Assembly: GCA_965279195.1 (NCBI GenBank)
Contig: CBDIHP010000035.1
Coordinates: forward strand, 124,001 to 188,000
Origin: CBDIHP01 sp965279195
Lineage (GTDB): Bacteria; Planctomycetota; Planctomycetia; Isosphaerales; Isosphaeraceae
Direction: 5' to 3'
Length of the DNA: 64,000 bases
In this document: in pieces, positions 1 to 9,142 of the stretch
Numbering within the stretch: position 1 is the first letter of the stretch
How the letters are laid out: each line of letters opens with the position of its first letter
Position numbers and translations under genes: made by a program
The notes under the pieces: generated by a model
What the model was told of the DNA's origin: nothing
The model's database searches: none
What the model saw: only the letters and a program-made list of their open reading frames with translations

Positions 1-1
1 C

Positions 2-535
2 GAGGGGATGCCGGCGAAGGCCAAGATCGAGGCCCTCAACAACCGGATGCTCGAAGGCCACGTCCAGAGCGTCGCGCCCCTGCCCATCTACAACACCGGC
101 CGTGGCGCCAGCGGCGAGCTCAAGTACTTCATCGCGGTGGTCAAGCTCCACAATGTGCCCACCGGCCTCAAGCCGGGCATGACTGCCTCGGTGGACGTCT
201 TGCTGGACCGCGCCGACGACGTCCTGACCGTCCCCCCCGAGGCCGTGGCCTATGAGCACGGACACGGGGTCTGCTACGTGGCAGTCGGGAACGGCCTGGA
301 GCGCCGCGAGGTCCAACTCGGCCGCTCGACCCCCGACAAGCTCGAGATCCTCAACGGCCTCCACGACGGCGACAACATCGTGCTCGCGCCGGACCAGGTC
401 GAGGAACTCGGCGAGCTTGTGATCAACGCCCCGTCGGACGACGCCGAGCCCGCCGCGCCGGCCGAGGCCACCGTCGCGCCCCACCAGCCTTCGACGACCC
501 CCTCGGTCCCGGTCCCCGTCGCCGCCATCCGCTGA
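2..535 (+). CDS. RND/HlyD-type efflux adaptor subunit, C-terminal part (5' truncated)
   Basis: The reading frame is open to the window's left edge, so only the last ~178 residues are present. What remains matches the end of a periplasmic membrane-fusion (adaptor) protein. The stretch GLKPGMTASVDVLL is the usual end of the beta-barrel domain, and VLTVPPEAV opens the membrane-proximal domain. The chain then ends in a Pro/Ala-rich tail (APAEATVAPHQP). In this family the adaptor links an inner-membrane RND or ABC pump to an outer-membrane channel. The pump partner would be expected outside the window. The substrate cannot be inferred from this fragment. The family call is firm; the ATG at position 8 is internal and should not be taken as the start. 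Confidence 0.8.
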   Translation, partial: EGMPAKAKIEALNNRMLEGHVQSVAPLPIYNTGRGASGELKYFIAVVKLHNVPTGLKPGMTASVDVLLDRADDVLTVPPEAVAYEHGHGVCYVAVGNGLERREVQLGRSTPDKLEILNGLHDGDNIVLAPDQVEELGELVINAPSDDAEPAAPAEATVAPHQPSTTPSVPVPVAAIR

Positions 536-571
536 ACGGACCGCCCCGCGCGGTCGGACAATCGAAACCCT

Positions 572-610
572 CGCCCCGACCGTCCCCGAGACGGCCGGGG
601 CGTTTCGTTT
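572..610 (+). terminator. Rho-independent-type terminator after the adaptor gene
   Basis: A 12-base stem (572-583 with 591-602, one G-U pair) closes a 7-base loop and is followed by TTTCGTTT. It lies 36 bases past the adaptor stop codon. Confidence 0.7.
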
Positions 611-731
611 CGGGTCCAGGCCCGGCCGTCGGGTGCCGAAAGGGGAGGTAGGATGTTCCGGCCGCTCGCGGCCGGGCGGGGCAGGGAGGTCAATCCGCCG
701 CCAACCGTCGACGCCACGGGGCCGACCTCCC

Positions 732-1310
732 ATGTCCGGCAAGCGATCTCAATCGAAGGGGAACACCCCGTCCACAACCCCCGGCGCGGGGGGCGCGGGC
801 TCGCCCCTGGTCAGCGCGCTGATCATGACCTCCGCCCTCGGGTTCGGCGTCTGGAACCTGGTCGAGCGCGGGCGGATGTCCTGGCCGCCGGTCCAACTCC
901 TCTCCAGCCTGTTCACGGTCGCCGGGGGCCTGGCCCTGGTCGCCCCGCTGGTCCTCCTCCGCAAGGGGCAGGGGGGAACCTCGCCGGCCGACGGCCTGGG
1001 CGAGCAAATCTGGCTGGCCGGCGGCCTGCTGATCTGGGTCTTCGACCTCGCCGCGCTCGCGAGGGGCGAGGCCCGGGGGCTGTCGTGGGCGACGCCCCTG
1101 GGATATCAGGCGATGGGCCTGACCATCCTCGCCGTTCTGCTCGCCGGCTGGCGGGGGCGCGGGGTGAACTGGAGCTGGCGCTGGACCAACCTCACCGGCT
1201 GGATCCTCGGCCTGTTCTGGATCGGCATGGGCCTGGCCACCCTCGTCCCGACGCGAGGCTGGGGGGTGGCGCTCCAGGATGCGTCGCAGGCGGCCACAAG
1301 GCTCCGCTGA
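732..1310 (+). CDS. Small multi-pass membrane protein of unknown function
   Basis: A 192-residue protein. I chose the ATG at 732 because the upstream extension of the frame (from 633) is basic, low-complexity and overlaps likely untranslated leader. After a hydrophilic Ser/Gly/Pro N-terminus there are about four to five hydrophobic segments: around LVSALIMTSALGFGVW, LLSSLFTVAGGLALVAPLVL, IWLAGGLLIWVFDLAAL, MGLTILAVLLAG and WILGLFWIGMGLATLV. No catalytic motif is visible and I do not recognise the family. It stands alone between a terminator and the next gene, so context adds nothing. Coding status is supported by the length of the frame and the clean transmembrane pattern. Confidence 0.6.
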   Translation: MSGKRSQSKGNTPSTTPGAGGAGSPLVSALIMTSALGFGVWNLVERGRMSWPPVQLLSSLFTVAGGLALVAPLVLLRKGQGGTSPADGLGEQIWLAGGLLIWVFDLAALARGEARGLSWATPLGYQAMGLTILAVLLAGWRGRGVNWSWRWTNLTGWILGLFWIGMGLATLVPTRGWGVALQDASQAATRLR

Positions 1311-1560
1311 ACGCTTGACGATCCCGGCCGTCGGGGATAGCTTCGAACGGATCCGTGAAACCCAGGTCGACGGCCGCCCCGGAACCGGGCGTCCCGCGCG
1401 CTACGCACTCGTATCGATTGATCCGACCGCTCATCCCTCGGATGCCCCGTGATCGCGACGCCGGGCGACTCCCGCCCCGAGTGACCCGGCGAAGGTCGTG
1501 CCGTCGACCGCCACGCCCCGCAACGACCTCACACGACACGACCCGCGAGGAGTCCGCGCC

Positions 1561-2364
1561 TTGGCCACGCAGCAAGACGTCCCGACCGCCGAGGAGACGC
1601 CCGCCCGGCTCTCCACCCCGGCCATCGACAACGAGTTCGCGCACTACCGGGCCATCAGCCCGATGGCGATCGTGAGCATGCTCCTGGGCGGGGCCTCGGT
1701 CCTCGCCTTCGTGAACCTCTGGTTCCTCCTGATCGCCGCCGCCGCCATCCTCACCGGCGTGCTCTCGATCCGCAAGATCCGACGGCTCAACGACATCTTC
1801 ACCGGCGAAGGCTACGCCCGCGCCGGCATCGCCCTGGCGGTGATCTTCGGCATCGCCGCCTTCACCGTCACCTTCACGCTCGACATGGTCCTCAAGCGCG
1901 AGGTCCGCAAGTTCGCCGACCAGTACGCCGAGGTCCTCAAGAACCGCACCGTCGAGGACCTCGTCTACCTCCAGACCAGCGAGGGCGCCCGCCAGGGCAA
2001 GACCCCGAGCGCGGTCTTCAAGGACATGCAGAAGGGCGCGCCCGCCGCCGAGGCCTTCGAGCAGCAGATCGTCGGCCTCCGGCGCGTCAAGGCCCGCATC
2101 GGCGCCGGCGGCCAGGAGGTCCACGTCGAGGAGATCGAGAACGCCTACAGCGCGGGGCAGGAGATCGGCGCGGCCGTCAAGTTCGGGATCCACGGCAAGC
2201 CGACCAAGGACTCGCCCAAGGAAGAAGAACTCGGCCTGCTCGTCCTCAAGGGCACCAACGAGGGCGGTACCTACAAGTGGGTCGTCCAGGAGTTCGTCTT
2301 CCCCTACCAGCCGGGCACATACGTCGAGGCCGCCAAGCCCGTCGACGACGGCCACGGCCACTGA
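1561..2364 (+). CDS. DUF4190-like membrane protein, unknown function
   Basis: A protein of 267 residues if translation starts at TTG 1561. That start has GAGGAG at 1547-1552, eight bases upstream. A GTG at 1498 in the same frame would add 21 residues but has no such site. After ~35 polar residues there are two membrane spans (around IVSMLLGGASVLAFVNLWFL and the following Ala/Leu-rich segment), then a short basic loop with a third span near IALAVIFGIAAFTVTF. This resembles the DUF4190 membrane module. The remaining ~150 residues form a soluble domain that I do not recognise, ending in a His/Gly/Asp-rich tail. The role is unknown; a membrane-anchored extracytoplasmic domain is the most that can be said. 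Confidence 0.65.
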   Translation: MATQQDVPTAEETPARLSTPAIDNEFAHYRAISPMAIVSMLLGGASVLAFVNLWFLLIAAAAILTGVLSIRKIRRLNDIFTGEGYARAGIALAVIFGIAAFTVTFTLDMVLKREVRKFADQYAEVLKNRTVEDLVYLQTSEGARQGKTPSAVFKDMQKGAPAAEAFEQQIVGLRRVKARIGAGGQEVHVEEIENAYSAGQEIGAAVKFGIHGKPTKDSPKEEELGLLVLKGTNEGGTYKWVVQEFVFPYQPGTYVEAAKPVDDGHGH

Positions 2365-2401
2365 GCCCCTTCGGGGTGCGGCCGTCCGGCTGCCGCATCC
2401 C
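2365..2401 (+). repeat. Palindromic intergenic repeat, family E (copy 1)
   Basis: Directly after the stop codon at 2362-2364 lies a GC-rich hairpin in which GGGTGCGGC pairs with GCCGCATCCC. It resembles the sequence after secDF (near 15370), which shares the pattern GTGCGGC-x-GGCTGCC. It may double as a transcription end. Confidence 0.4.
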
Positions 2402-2432
2402 ACGACCCGATCTCGCATATGAGACGAGCCCA

Positions 2433-2508
2433 GGCGCGGCCCGTAGCCCCGGGCGCGGTCCGTAGCCCCAGGCGCGGTCCGTAGCCCCGGGCGCGGCCCG
2501 TTGCGCTG
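2433..2508. repeat. Tandem repeat, four 19-base units
   Basis: Four consecutive 19-base units follow the pattern GCGCGGYCCGTAGCCCCRG. The last unit is diverged and runs straight into the left end of the family A element that follows. Confidence 0.75.
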
Positions 2509-2685
2509 GGCGCGGGTCTCCCGACCCCGCCCTCACGCTGGCCGCGCCGTACAGTCCAATCGGGTCTCCAGACCCTTTCGGAAATGCCCCGCGAATCGGG
2601 GCGTCTGATTTTCGGGTCGGGAGAGCCGCCCCGGCGCTATCGCATCTCAGGGCAAGGGCAGGGTCGGGAGCCCCGCGGCCGGCGC
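2504..2685. repeat. Dispersed palindromic element, family A (copy 1)
   Basis: This ~180-base element contains four boxes of the type GGGTCTCC or its complement, including the near-palindrome GGGTCTCCAGACCC. It aligns along its length with the element at 8767-8938. Its left end (GCGCTGGGCGCGGGTCTCC) is intact; its right end is degenerate. No coding sequence is evident inside. Confidence 0.7.
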
Positions 2686-2747
2686 CTCCGGGCTAGCGTC
2701 CGCAGTCCCGGGAGGCCCGGGTCGGTGTTCACTCAAAAAATATCCCC

Positions 2748-2775
2748 TTGCCCTGGAAACATCCGGGGTTACAAT
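2748..2775 (+). promoter_or_regulatory. Sigma70-type promoter for rpsA
   Basis: TTGCCC (2748-2753) and TACAAT (2770-2775) are separated by 16 bases in a pocket of unusually low GC. Transcription would start near 2782 and give a ~270-base leader before rpsA. Confidence 0.5.
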
Positions 2776-2788
2776 AGGAAATTGCGTC

Positions 2789-2947
2789 AACCCACCCCCA
2801 GCGTGGAGGGGTGGGTTCGTTTCCCCTGCCCCATTGACCAGGAAGCAGCCGCCGACTCGGACGCCACGCCGAGGGTCGGATAGGTTTGCGATCCGGAACA
2901 CGCCCGGCCGTCGTGGCCGGCGGATGGGCTAGCGATGTCACGCTAGC
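2789..2947 (+). promoter_or_regulatory. Structured leader upstream of rpsA (three stem-loops)
   Basis: Downstream of the predicted promoter are three perfect hairpins. A 10-bp stem pairs 2789-2798 with 2808-2817, a 6-bp stem pairs 2904-2909 with 2915-2920, and a 7-bp stem pairs 2928-2934 with 2941-2947. S1 genes are commonly autoregulated through leader RNA structure in other bacteria; a similar role here is inference. The first stem could instead be an attenuator. Confidence 0.4.
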
Positions 2948-3054
2948 GTCCCGTCCGTCGGTGTTTTTGTTGGAAGACAGGAAGTCACGACGAGGCGATG
3001 TCTCTCCGGATTCTCCACGCCCCCCGGCGCGGAGTCGTTTGACCGCAGGACCCC

Positions 3055-5025
<1,971 letters not shown>

Positions 5026-5058
5026 CCCTCCGCGCCTGGAACTGTGAAACCCACGAAA

Positions 5059-5090
5059 CGCCCCGCCCTCACCGGCGGGGCGTTTTCGTT
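5059..5090 (+). terminator. Rho-independent terminator of rpsA
   Basis: A perfect 9-bp GC stem (5059-5067 with 5074-5082) with a 6-base loop is followed by TTTTCGTT. Confidence 0.85.
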
Positions 5091-5285
5091 GAATCTCGTG
5101 GATTTCCGGCGATTTCTCGCCTATCCCACCCCCATCCGCCGCGTCTGGCGCCTGAGGCCGTCCATCGCCGCTTCAAAGGGCGCCCCACTCCCAAACGCAT
5201 GCTAAACTTGGCGTAATGCGTCGAGATTGACGGCCAATGTCGTCCGTCTCCCGACGCGGGGCATCCAGGCGATCCGGAGGCGACC

Positions 5286-6620
5286 ATGGCGGTCGGCACG
5301 ATAAGCGAGGCCCGACGGCGGGCGAATGAGGCGAATGCGCGGAAGTCCACCGGGCCGACGACGGCCGAGGGGAAGGCGGCGTCGAGCCGCAACGCCGTCA
5401 GGCACGGGCTCGCGGGGCAGGGGGCGGCGCTGGCGGAGCCCGATCGGGAGACGGTCGAGGGGCGGTTCGAAGCCTGGCGGTCGGGATTCGCCGGCCTGGG
5501 ACCGATCGCCGAGTGGCTGCTCCGCGACATGGTCACGGCGTCGGTCCAGGTCGACGCCGCCGGGCGGATGGCACGGGCGAAGGAACTCCGCGACCGCCGC
5601 GAGGCCGCCGAGTCCTGGGATTCGCTCAGGAGGCTCGACGCCGAGGCCCTCGGCCGCCGACTCGCCGACGACCCGCCCCGGGTCGCCCGGCTCCTCGAAC
5701 GCACGCCCCAGGGATGCGAATGGCTCATCGGCCGATGGCAGCTCGCCCTCGACGCATTCGACCCGATCGGAAAAAGCTACGAGACCCAGCTCCGGGCCAT
5801 CTTCGACCTCCTGGGCCTACCTCCCGAATTCCAGATGCCCCGGACGCTGGAACCTCGGGCACTCCTTGCGCAAAGGACGGGCACGGAATCCGATGTGTGG
5901 ACCTGGGAACAGGTCGGCCGGGAAGAAATCCGAAGGTTAACAGTCCTCCGGAATCAACTCGCGGACGGCCAGGATTCCGAACGCCGGGCCGACGCCGAGC
6001 GGGGCGAGATCCTCAGCGATGACGCAAACTCTCGTTTGATCAGGCGTTATGAGTCGAGGGCGGTGAGCCGGTTCGATCGGCGGTTCGCGCAGTTCCTGAT
6101 GACCTTGCGGGGAGAGTGGGGCCCGGGCGCACCGGACGCCGAGATTCCGGGCAGTTCTGGCGCGGCTGTTGCTCTATGTTCAAACCAATTGCAGTGCCCA
6201 CCCCACATCCCACCTCAGCGGTCGGGAATGTGGTCTGAGGGAGCCCGCTCCGAGGAGCAGGCACCCCCGGATCCCATGAACGCATCGCTCCCATCCCACA
6301 AGCCCACCCCCTTGTCCGCGGCCGGCCGGAACCCGGCGGCCGCGGACAGGGAGACCCTTCTCTCTTCCCACTCCGGTCTCCCCGCTCAACCACCATTCGA
6401 GCCAAACGAACCCACCTGCCATTCCGGCAGTCGACCGGATCCGTCGTCGCACGCGCCAGCGTCGATCGGCCTGGACTTGACCCGTCCGCCTGCCGATCGT
6501 ATGCCTACGACGAATCTCAGGGACGACCCGCAGCACCGGCCGGGAGGGCCGCCATGTTTTGCCAGGAATGCGGCACGAAGGGGATCGGCAAGTTCTGCGT
6601 CAACTGCGGCACCCGGCTAG
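5286..6620 (+). CDS. Protein with KSTGPxTxEGK-type N-terminus, unknown function
   Basis: A 444-residue frame starting at ATG 5286, with GGAGG at 5276-5280. The N-terminus carries NARKSTGPTTAEGKAASS followed by RNAVRHGL. I recognise this motif from uncharacterised proteins that recur many times in planctomycete genomes, but no function is known to me. The middle is Arg/Glu/Leu-rich and helical. Family-like sequence ends near RYESRAVSRFDRRFAQFL (about residue 275). The last ~170 residues are Pro/Ser/His-rich and low-complexity, and the frame runs 67 bases into the next gene. That overlap with a non-conserved tail suggests a lost stop codon or a frameshift near 6060-6200. The conserved part is real coding; the true C-terminus is uncertain. 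Confidence 0.65.
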   Translation: MAVGTISEARRRANEANARKSTGPTTAEGKAASSRNAVRHGLAGQGAALAEPDRETVEGRFEAWRSGFAGLGPIAEWLLRDMVTASVQVDAAGRMARAKELRDRREAAESWDSLRRLDAEALGRRLADDPPRVARLLERTPQGCEWLIGRWQLALDAFDPIGKSYETQLRAIFDLLGLPPEFQMPRTLEPRALLAQRTGTESDVWTWEQVGREEIRRLTVLRNQLADGQDSERRADAERGEILSDDANSRLIRRYESRAVSRFDRRFAQFLMTLRGEWGPGAPDAEIPGSSGAAVALCSNQLQCPPHIPPQRSGMWSEGARSEEQAPPDPMNASLPSHKPTPLSAAGRNPAAADRETLLSSHSGLPAQPPFEPNEPTCHSGSRPDPSSHAPASIGLDLTRPPADRMPTTNLRDDPQHRPGGPPCFARNAARRGSASSASTAAPG

Positions 6621-7372
6621 CCGCGCCGGACGCCCCGCCCGCGCAACCCGTCCCGGACCCCGCGCCGCAGCCCGGCCCGGCCCCGCTGTTCCCGCCGGTT
6701 CAGCAAATCGTGCCCCCGCCAATCTCGCCCCCGCCGGCCGCCCCCGCGGCGCCTCCGGCGGTGGAGGAGTATCACGGCGACTGGCATCGCGAGGTGCGCT
6801 ATGACCTGTTGATCCGACACCCGGAGGTCCGCGAGCACCTCAAGCGGGCGGCGAACCACAAGGTCTTCCGGCTCTCGGCGGAGCAGTCGATCAAGGTCTA
6901 TGACAAGTTCGTGGCCAAGGCGATCGGCGGCGTGCCGGTGGGGGACATGGCCGACATCCTGCTGCCGCTCTGCAAGAAGTGGGGCCTGAAGACGGGCAAG
7001 AACCGCAACGAGCTGATCCCCGCCCCGGTGGGCGCGACCACCGTCTCGGCCCTCTACGCGCTGGCCTACCTGGAGGCCCCGCTCAAGGAGGTCCTCCAGG
7101 CCCGCGACGGCTGCGTGGTCGAGGCGAAGCTGCCTTCGGATATGTTCACCTGGGAGGGCCAGGTCCTCCTGACCGTCCACGCCGGCCCTTACGGCACCCA
7201 GGTCGAGGCCGTCGCCAGGGTCGAGGGCCAGATGTTCGACTGGGGCAAGTGCAACCGCTGGCTCGACTCCATCTTCCAGACCATGCGCGGCTTCGTCGCC
7301 GGGATCCCCCAGCCGAACCACCTCCGCGGTCCCCACCAGCCGATCACGCTGACGAGCCTGGACGTGTGGTAA
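6554..7372 (+). CDS. Zinc-ribbon protein of unknown function
   Basis: A 272-residue protein starting MFCQECGTKGIGKFCVNCG. The two CxxC pairs (CQEC and CVNC) make a short zinc ribbon. A ~50-residue Pro/Ala-rich linker follows. The remaining ~190 residues form a soluble domain with no membrane span and no motif that I recognise (contains YHGDWHREVRYDLLIRHPEV). Zinc ribbons of this kind often mediate protein or nucleic-acid contacts; the role here is unknown. The start overlaps the end of the preceding frame by 67 bases. The gene ends 12 bases before a long hairpin that separates it from queD. Confidence 0.75.
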   Translation: MFCQECGTKGIGKFCVNCGTRLAAPDAPPAQPVPDPAPQPGPAPLFPPVQQIVPPPISPPPAAPAAPPAVEEYHGDWHREVRYDLLIRHPEVREHLKRAANHKVFRLSAEQSIKVYDKFVAKAIGGVPVGDMADILLPLCKKWGLKTGKNRNELIPAPVGATTVSALYALAYLEAPLKEVLQARDGCVVEAKLPSDMFTWEGQVLLTVHAGPYGTQVEAVARVEGQMFDWGKCNRWLDSIFQTMRGFVAGIPQPNHLRGPHQPITLTSLDVW

Positions 7373-7383
7373 TCCCAATATCA

Positions 7384-7465
7384 TTGAACCACAGAGACAC
7401 AGAGAGCACGGACAGAGATTAGAAGTCTCTCAAATCTCCGTGCTCTCTGTGTCTCTGTGGTTCAA
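7384..7465. repeat. Long inverted repeat (ACAGAGACACAGAG type, family F), probable bidirectional terminator
   Basis: The two arms start TTGAACCACAGAGACACAGA and end in its exact complement. They pair over ~29 bases, then continue past a 4-base bulge to a short loop. The sequence is much lower in GC than its surroundings. It lies between two convergent genes. I recognise this text as a dispersed repeat of planctomycetes and other bacteria; that is from memory. Confidence 0.85.
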
Positions 7466-7482
7466 TCCTTGATTCTCTTCAT

Positions 7483-7884
7483 TCACGCCCGGAAGGCGGC
7501 GTGGCAGTTGGGGGTCTCCCACAGGAGCACCTCGACGACCGGCAGGCCGGCCTCGCGGGCGTGGTCGAAGATGAGGCGGGCGATGTTCTCGGCGGTGGGG
7601 TTGTCGTCCAGCACGAACACGCGCTCGCCGCGCTCCTGGAGCACGGGAAGAATCGGGTCGTCCTTGCAGAGCAGGAGGTTGTGATCGAGGTTGTCGTCGA
7701 TCCAGCGCTGGACCTCGCGCTTGATGACGCCGAAGTCGACGAGCATCCCCTTCTCGTCCAGGGTCGGGGCCTCCAGCGAGATCACCGCCTTGCCGTTGTG
7801 GCCGTGCAGGTGGCGGCACTTGCCGTCGTAGTTGATCAGCCGGTGCCCGTAGCAGAAGTCGATCTCGCGCGTGACTCGATACAT
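7483..7884 (-). CDS. queD: 6-carboxy-5,6,7,8-tetrahydropterin synthase
   Basis: A 133-residue protein of the 6-pyruvoyl-tetrahydropterin synthase fold. It converts dihydroneopterin triphosphate to 6-carboxytetrahydropterin, the second step of the preQ0/queuosine pathway. The zinc-binding histidines are visible in FCYGHRL and HLHGHN, the catalytic cysteine in GKCRHLHGH, and the C-terminal acidic residue in WETPNCHA. The length is typical of QueD. It follows queC by 49 bases on the same strand and is presumably co-transcribed. Pterin-specific PTPS enzymes share the fold, but the queC neighbour and the downstream tgt gene favour QueD. Confidence 0.9.
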   Translation of the reverse strand: MYRVTREIDFCYGHRLINYDGKCRHLHGHNGKAVISLEAPTLDEKGMLVDFGVIKREVQRWIDDNLDHNLLLCKDDPILPVLQERGERVFVLDDNPTAENIARLIFDHAREAGLPVVEVLLWETPNCHAAFRA

Positions 7885-7933
7885 GAATACGCTTTCCTGA
7901 ACAGACGAAAGAATGTGATCAGACCTTGATCAA

Positions 7934-8656
7934 TCAGGACGCCGGACCGCGGGCGTAGGGGGTGCGGTCGGGGAGGCCGAGGCCCTCGAAGGCGCGTCGC
8001 CGTTCCGCGCACTTGTTGCAGGCCCCGCAGTGCAGGCCGTCGCGGGGGTCGAGGCAGGAGAAGGTCAGGTCGAGCGGCAGGCCGAGGCCGCGACGCAACA
8101 CGTCCTGCTTATGCAAGCGGTCGAACGGCCGGAGGATCTCGACCGTCCCCCCGAGGGCCGACCCGGCGACCCCCTGGAAGTGCTCGAAGAAGTCGGGGGT
8201 GCTGTCGGGGAAGGGGTTGGCCCCCAGGCACCCCAGGGCCAGCGACCCGACCCCCCTCAGCCGGCACCAGATCGCTGCCTTGGTGAGCAGCAGGAGGTTC
8301 CGGCCGGGCAGGAAGACCGCCTCGTCCTCGGTGGCGGCGTCGGGCACGCGGGCCCCGCCGGCCGAACTCCAGTGGCCCCGGCCGTAGACCTCGCCGATGG
8401 GCTCGTCGAGCACGACCAGCCGCCCCAGCCCGCGCCTGGGGGCGGCGTCGAGGAACCGCCGGAGGCTGGCCAGCTCGGCCTCCTCCCACCTCAGCCCGAA
8501 CCGGACGTAGATCGGCCAGACCCGGGCGTAGTCCCCGAGGAGGTCGTGGGCCAGGATCGCGCTGTCGACCCCGCCGCTCACCAGGACGGCGGCGGCCGAG
8601 CGGTCCAGCGCGGGCCCGGTGTCGATGGCCGGTCGGTCGATCAGGGTCGTGGGCAT
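7934..8656 (-). CDS. queC: 7-cyano-7-deazaguanine synthase
   Basis: A 240-residue enzyme that converts 7-carboxy-7-deazaguanine to preQ0 using ATP and ammonia. The ATP-pyrophosphatase P-loop SGGVDS is at residues 27-32, and the C-terminal zinc site is CLDP followed by HCGACNKC. I chose the ATG at 8656, with GGAG four bases upstream. The frame continues a further 54 codons, but that extension lies in a dispersed repeat and reads as low-complexity Pro/Arg. The protein sequence is rather diverged from the classical E. coli type. It lies first in a two-gene unit with queD. QueE and QueF are not in the window. Confidence 0.88.
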   Translation of the reverse strand: MPTTLIDRPAIDTGPALDRSAAAVLVSGGVDSAILAHDLLGDYARVWPIYVRFGLRWEEAELASLRRFLDAAPRRGLGRLVVLDEPIGEVYGRGHWSSAGGARVPDAATEDEAVFLPGRNLLLLTKAAIWCRLRGVGSLALGCLGANPFPDSTPDFFEHFQGVAGSALGGTVEILRPFDRLHKQDVLRRGLGLPLDLTFSCLDPRDGLHCGACNKCAERRRAFEGLGLPDRTPYARGPAS

Positions 8657-8697
8657 TGGGCTCCGGGCCTGCGTCTCGTGGGGCGGGGTCTGCGGAT

Positions 8698-8703
8698 ATT
8701 CTA
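8698..8703 (-). promoter_or_regulatory. Candidate -10 box for queC-queD
   Basis: On the minus strand TAGAAT sits in a small AT pocket 42 bases before the queC start. No convincing -35 is visible at the usual distance, so the call is tentative. Confidence 0.3.
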
Positions 8704-8766
8704 GATGGCGGTCGAGGGGTCGGAGGCTCCAGACGAGGCTCGGGAGCACTGGGAAAGCGGCGGAGG

Positions 8767-8938
8767 CGCTGGGCGAGGGTCTCCTGACCCCGCCCCTCCA
8801 CCCGCCGCGCGGTCCCACCCAATCGGGTCTCCAGACCCATCCCGGAACGGGGCCGTTGATCCTCGGGTCGGGAGACCCGCTCCGGTGGTACCACGTCTCA
8901 GGGTCGGGGCAAGGTCGGGAGACCCGCGCCCAGCGCTT
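8767..8938. repeat. Dispersed palindromic element, family A (copy 2, most intact)
   Basis: An element of ~170 bases with terminal inverted repeats: GCGCTGGGCGAGGGTCTCC on the left and GGAGACCCGCGCCCAGCGC on the right, which match except for one base. Inside are further GGGTCTCC-type boxes. It aligns with 2504-2685 and in part with 36188-36260. It has the form of a small non-coding (MITE-like) element. It lies between the divergent queC and TPR/alpha-CTD genes. Confidence 0.75.
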
Positions 8939-8985
8939 CGTCCAGCCTGGCCGGATCCGACCTCAAGCCGCCGTCGGGGGTCCTC

Positions 8986-9013
8986 TTGCAAAACCCTTGC
9001 CCGCGGCTAAGAT
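8986..9013 (+). promoter_or_regulatory. Sigma70-type promoter for the TPR/alpha-CTD gene
   Basis: TTGCAA (8986-8991) and TAAGAT (9008-9013) are 16 bases apart. The start codon at 9143 lies ~120 bases beyond the expected transcription start. Confidence 0.55.
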
Positions 9014-9142
9014 ATTGGTTTCGGACTGAACCGATCATCGCCGAGCGCGCCCCTCGCGGGCTGTCGCCAGGCCCGGCCCGGGACGAATCGGGCCGGTACG
9101 CATTGCAACGCCAGTCCAGGTCCGTCGAGGAGAGAGTAACGG

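Noticed and set aside
2826..2860. GACCAGGAAGCAGCC text resembling the SRP RNA core
   Set aside because: The flanking strand does not pair and the GGAA tetraloop with its symmetric bulge is absent, so there is no SRP RNA fold.
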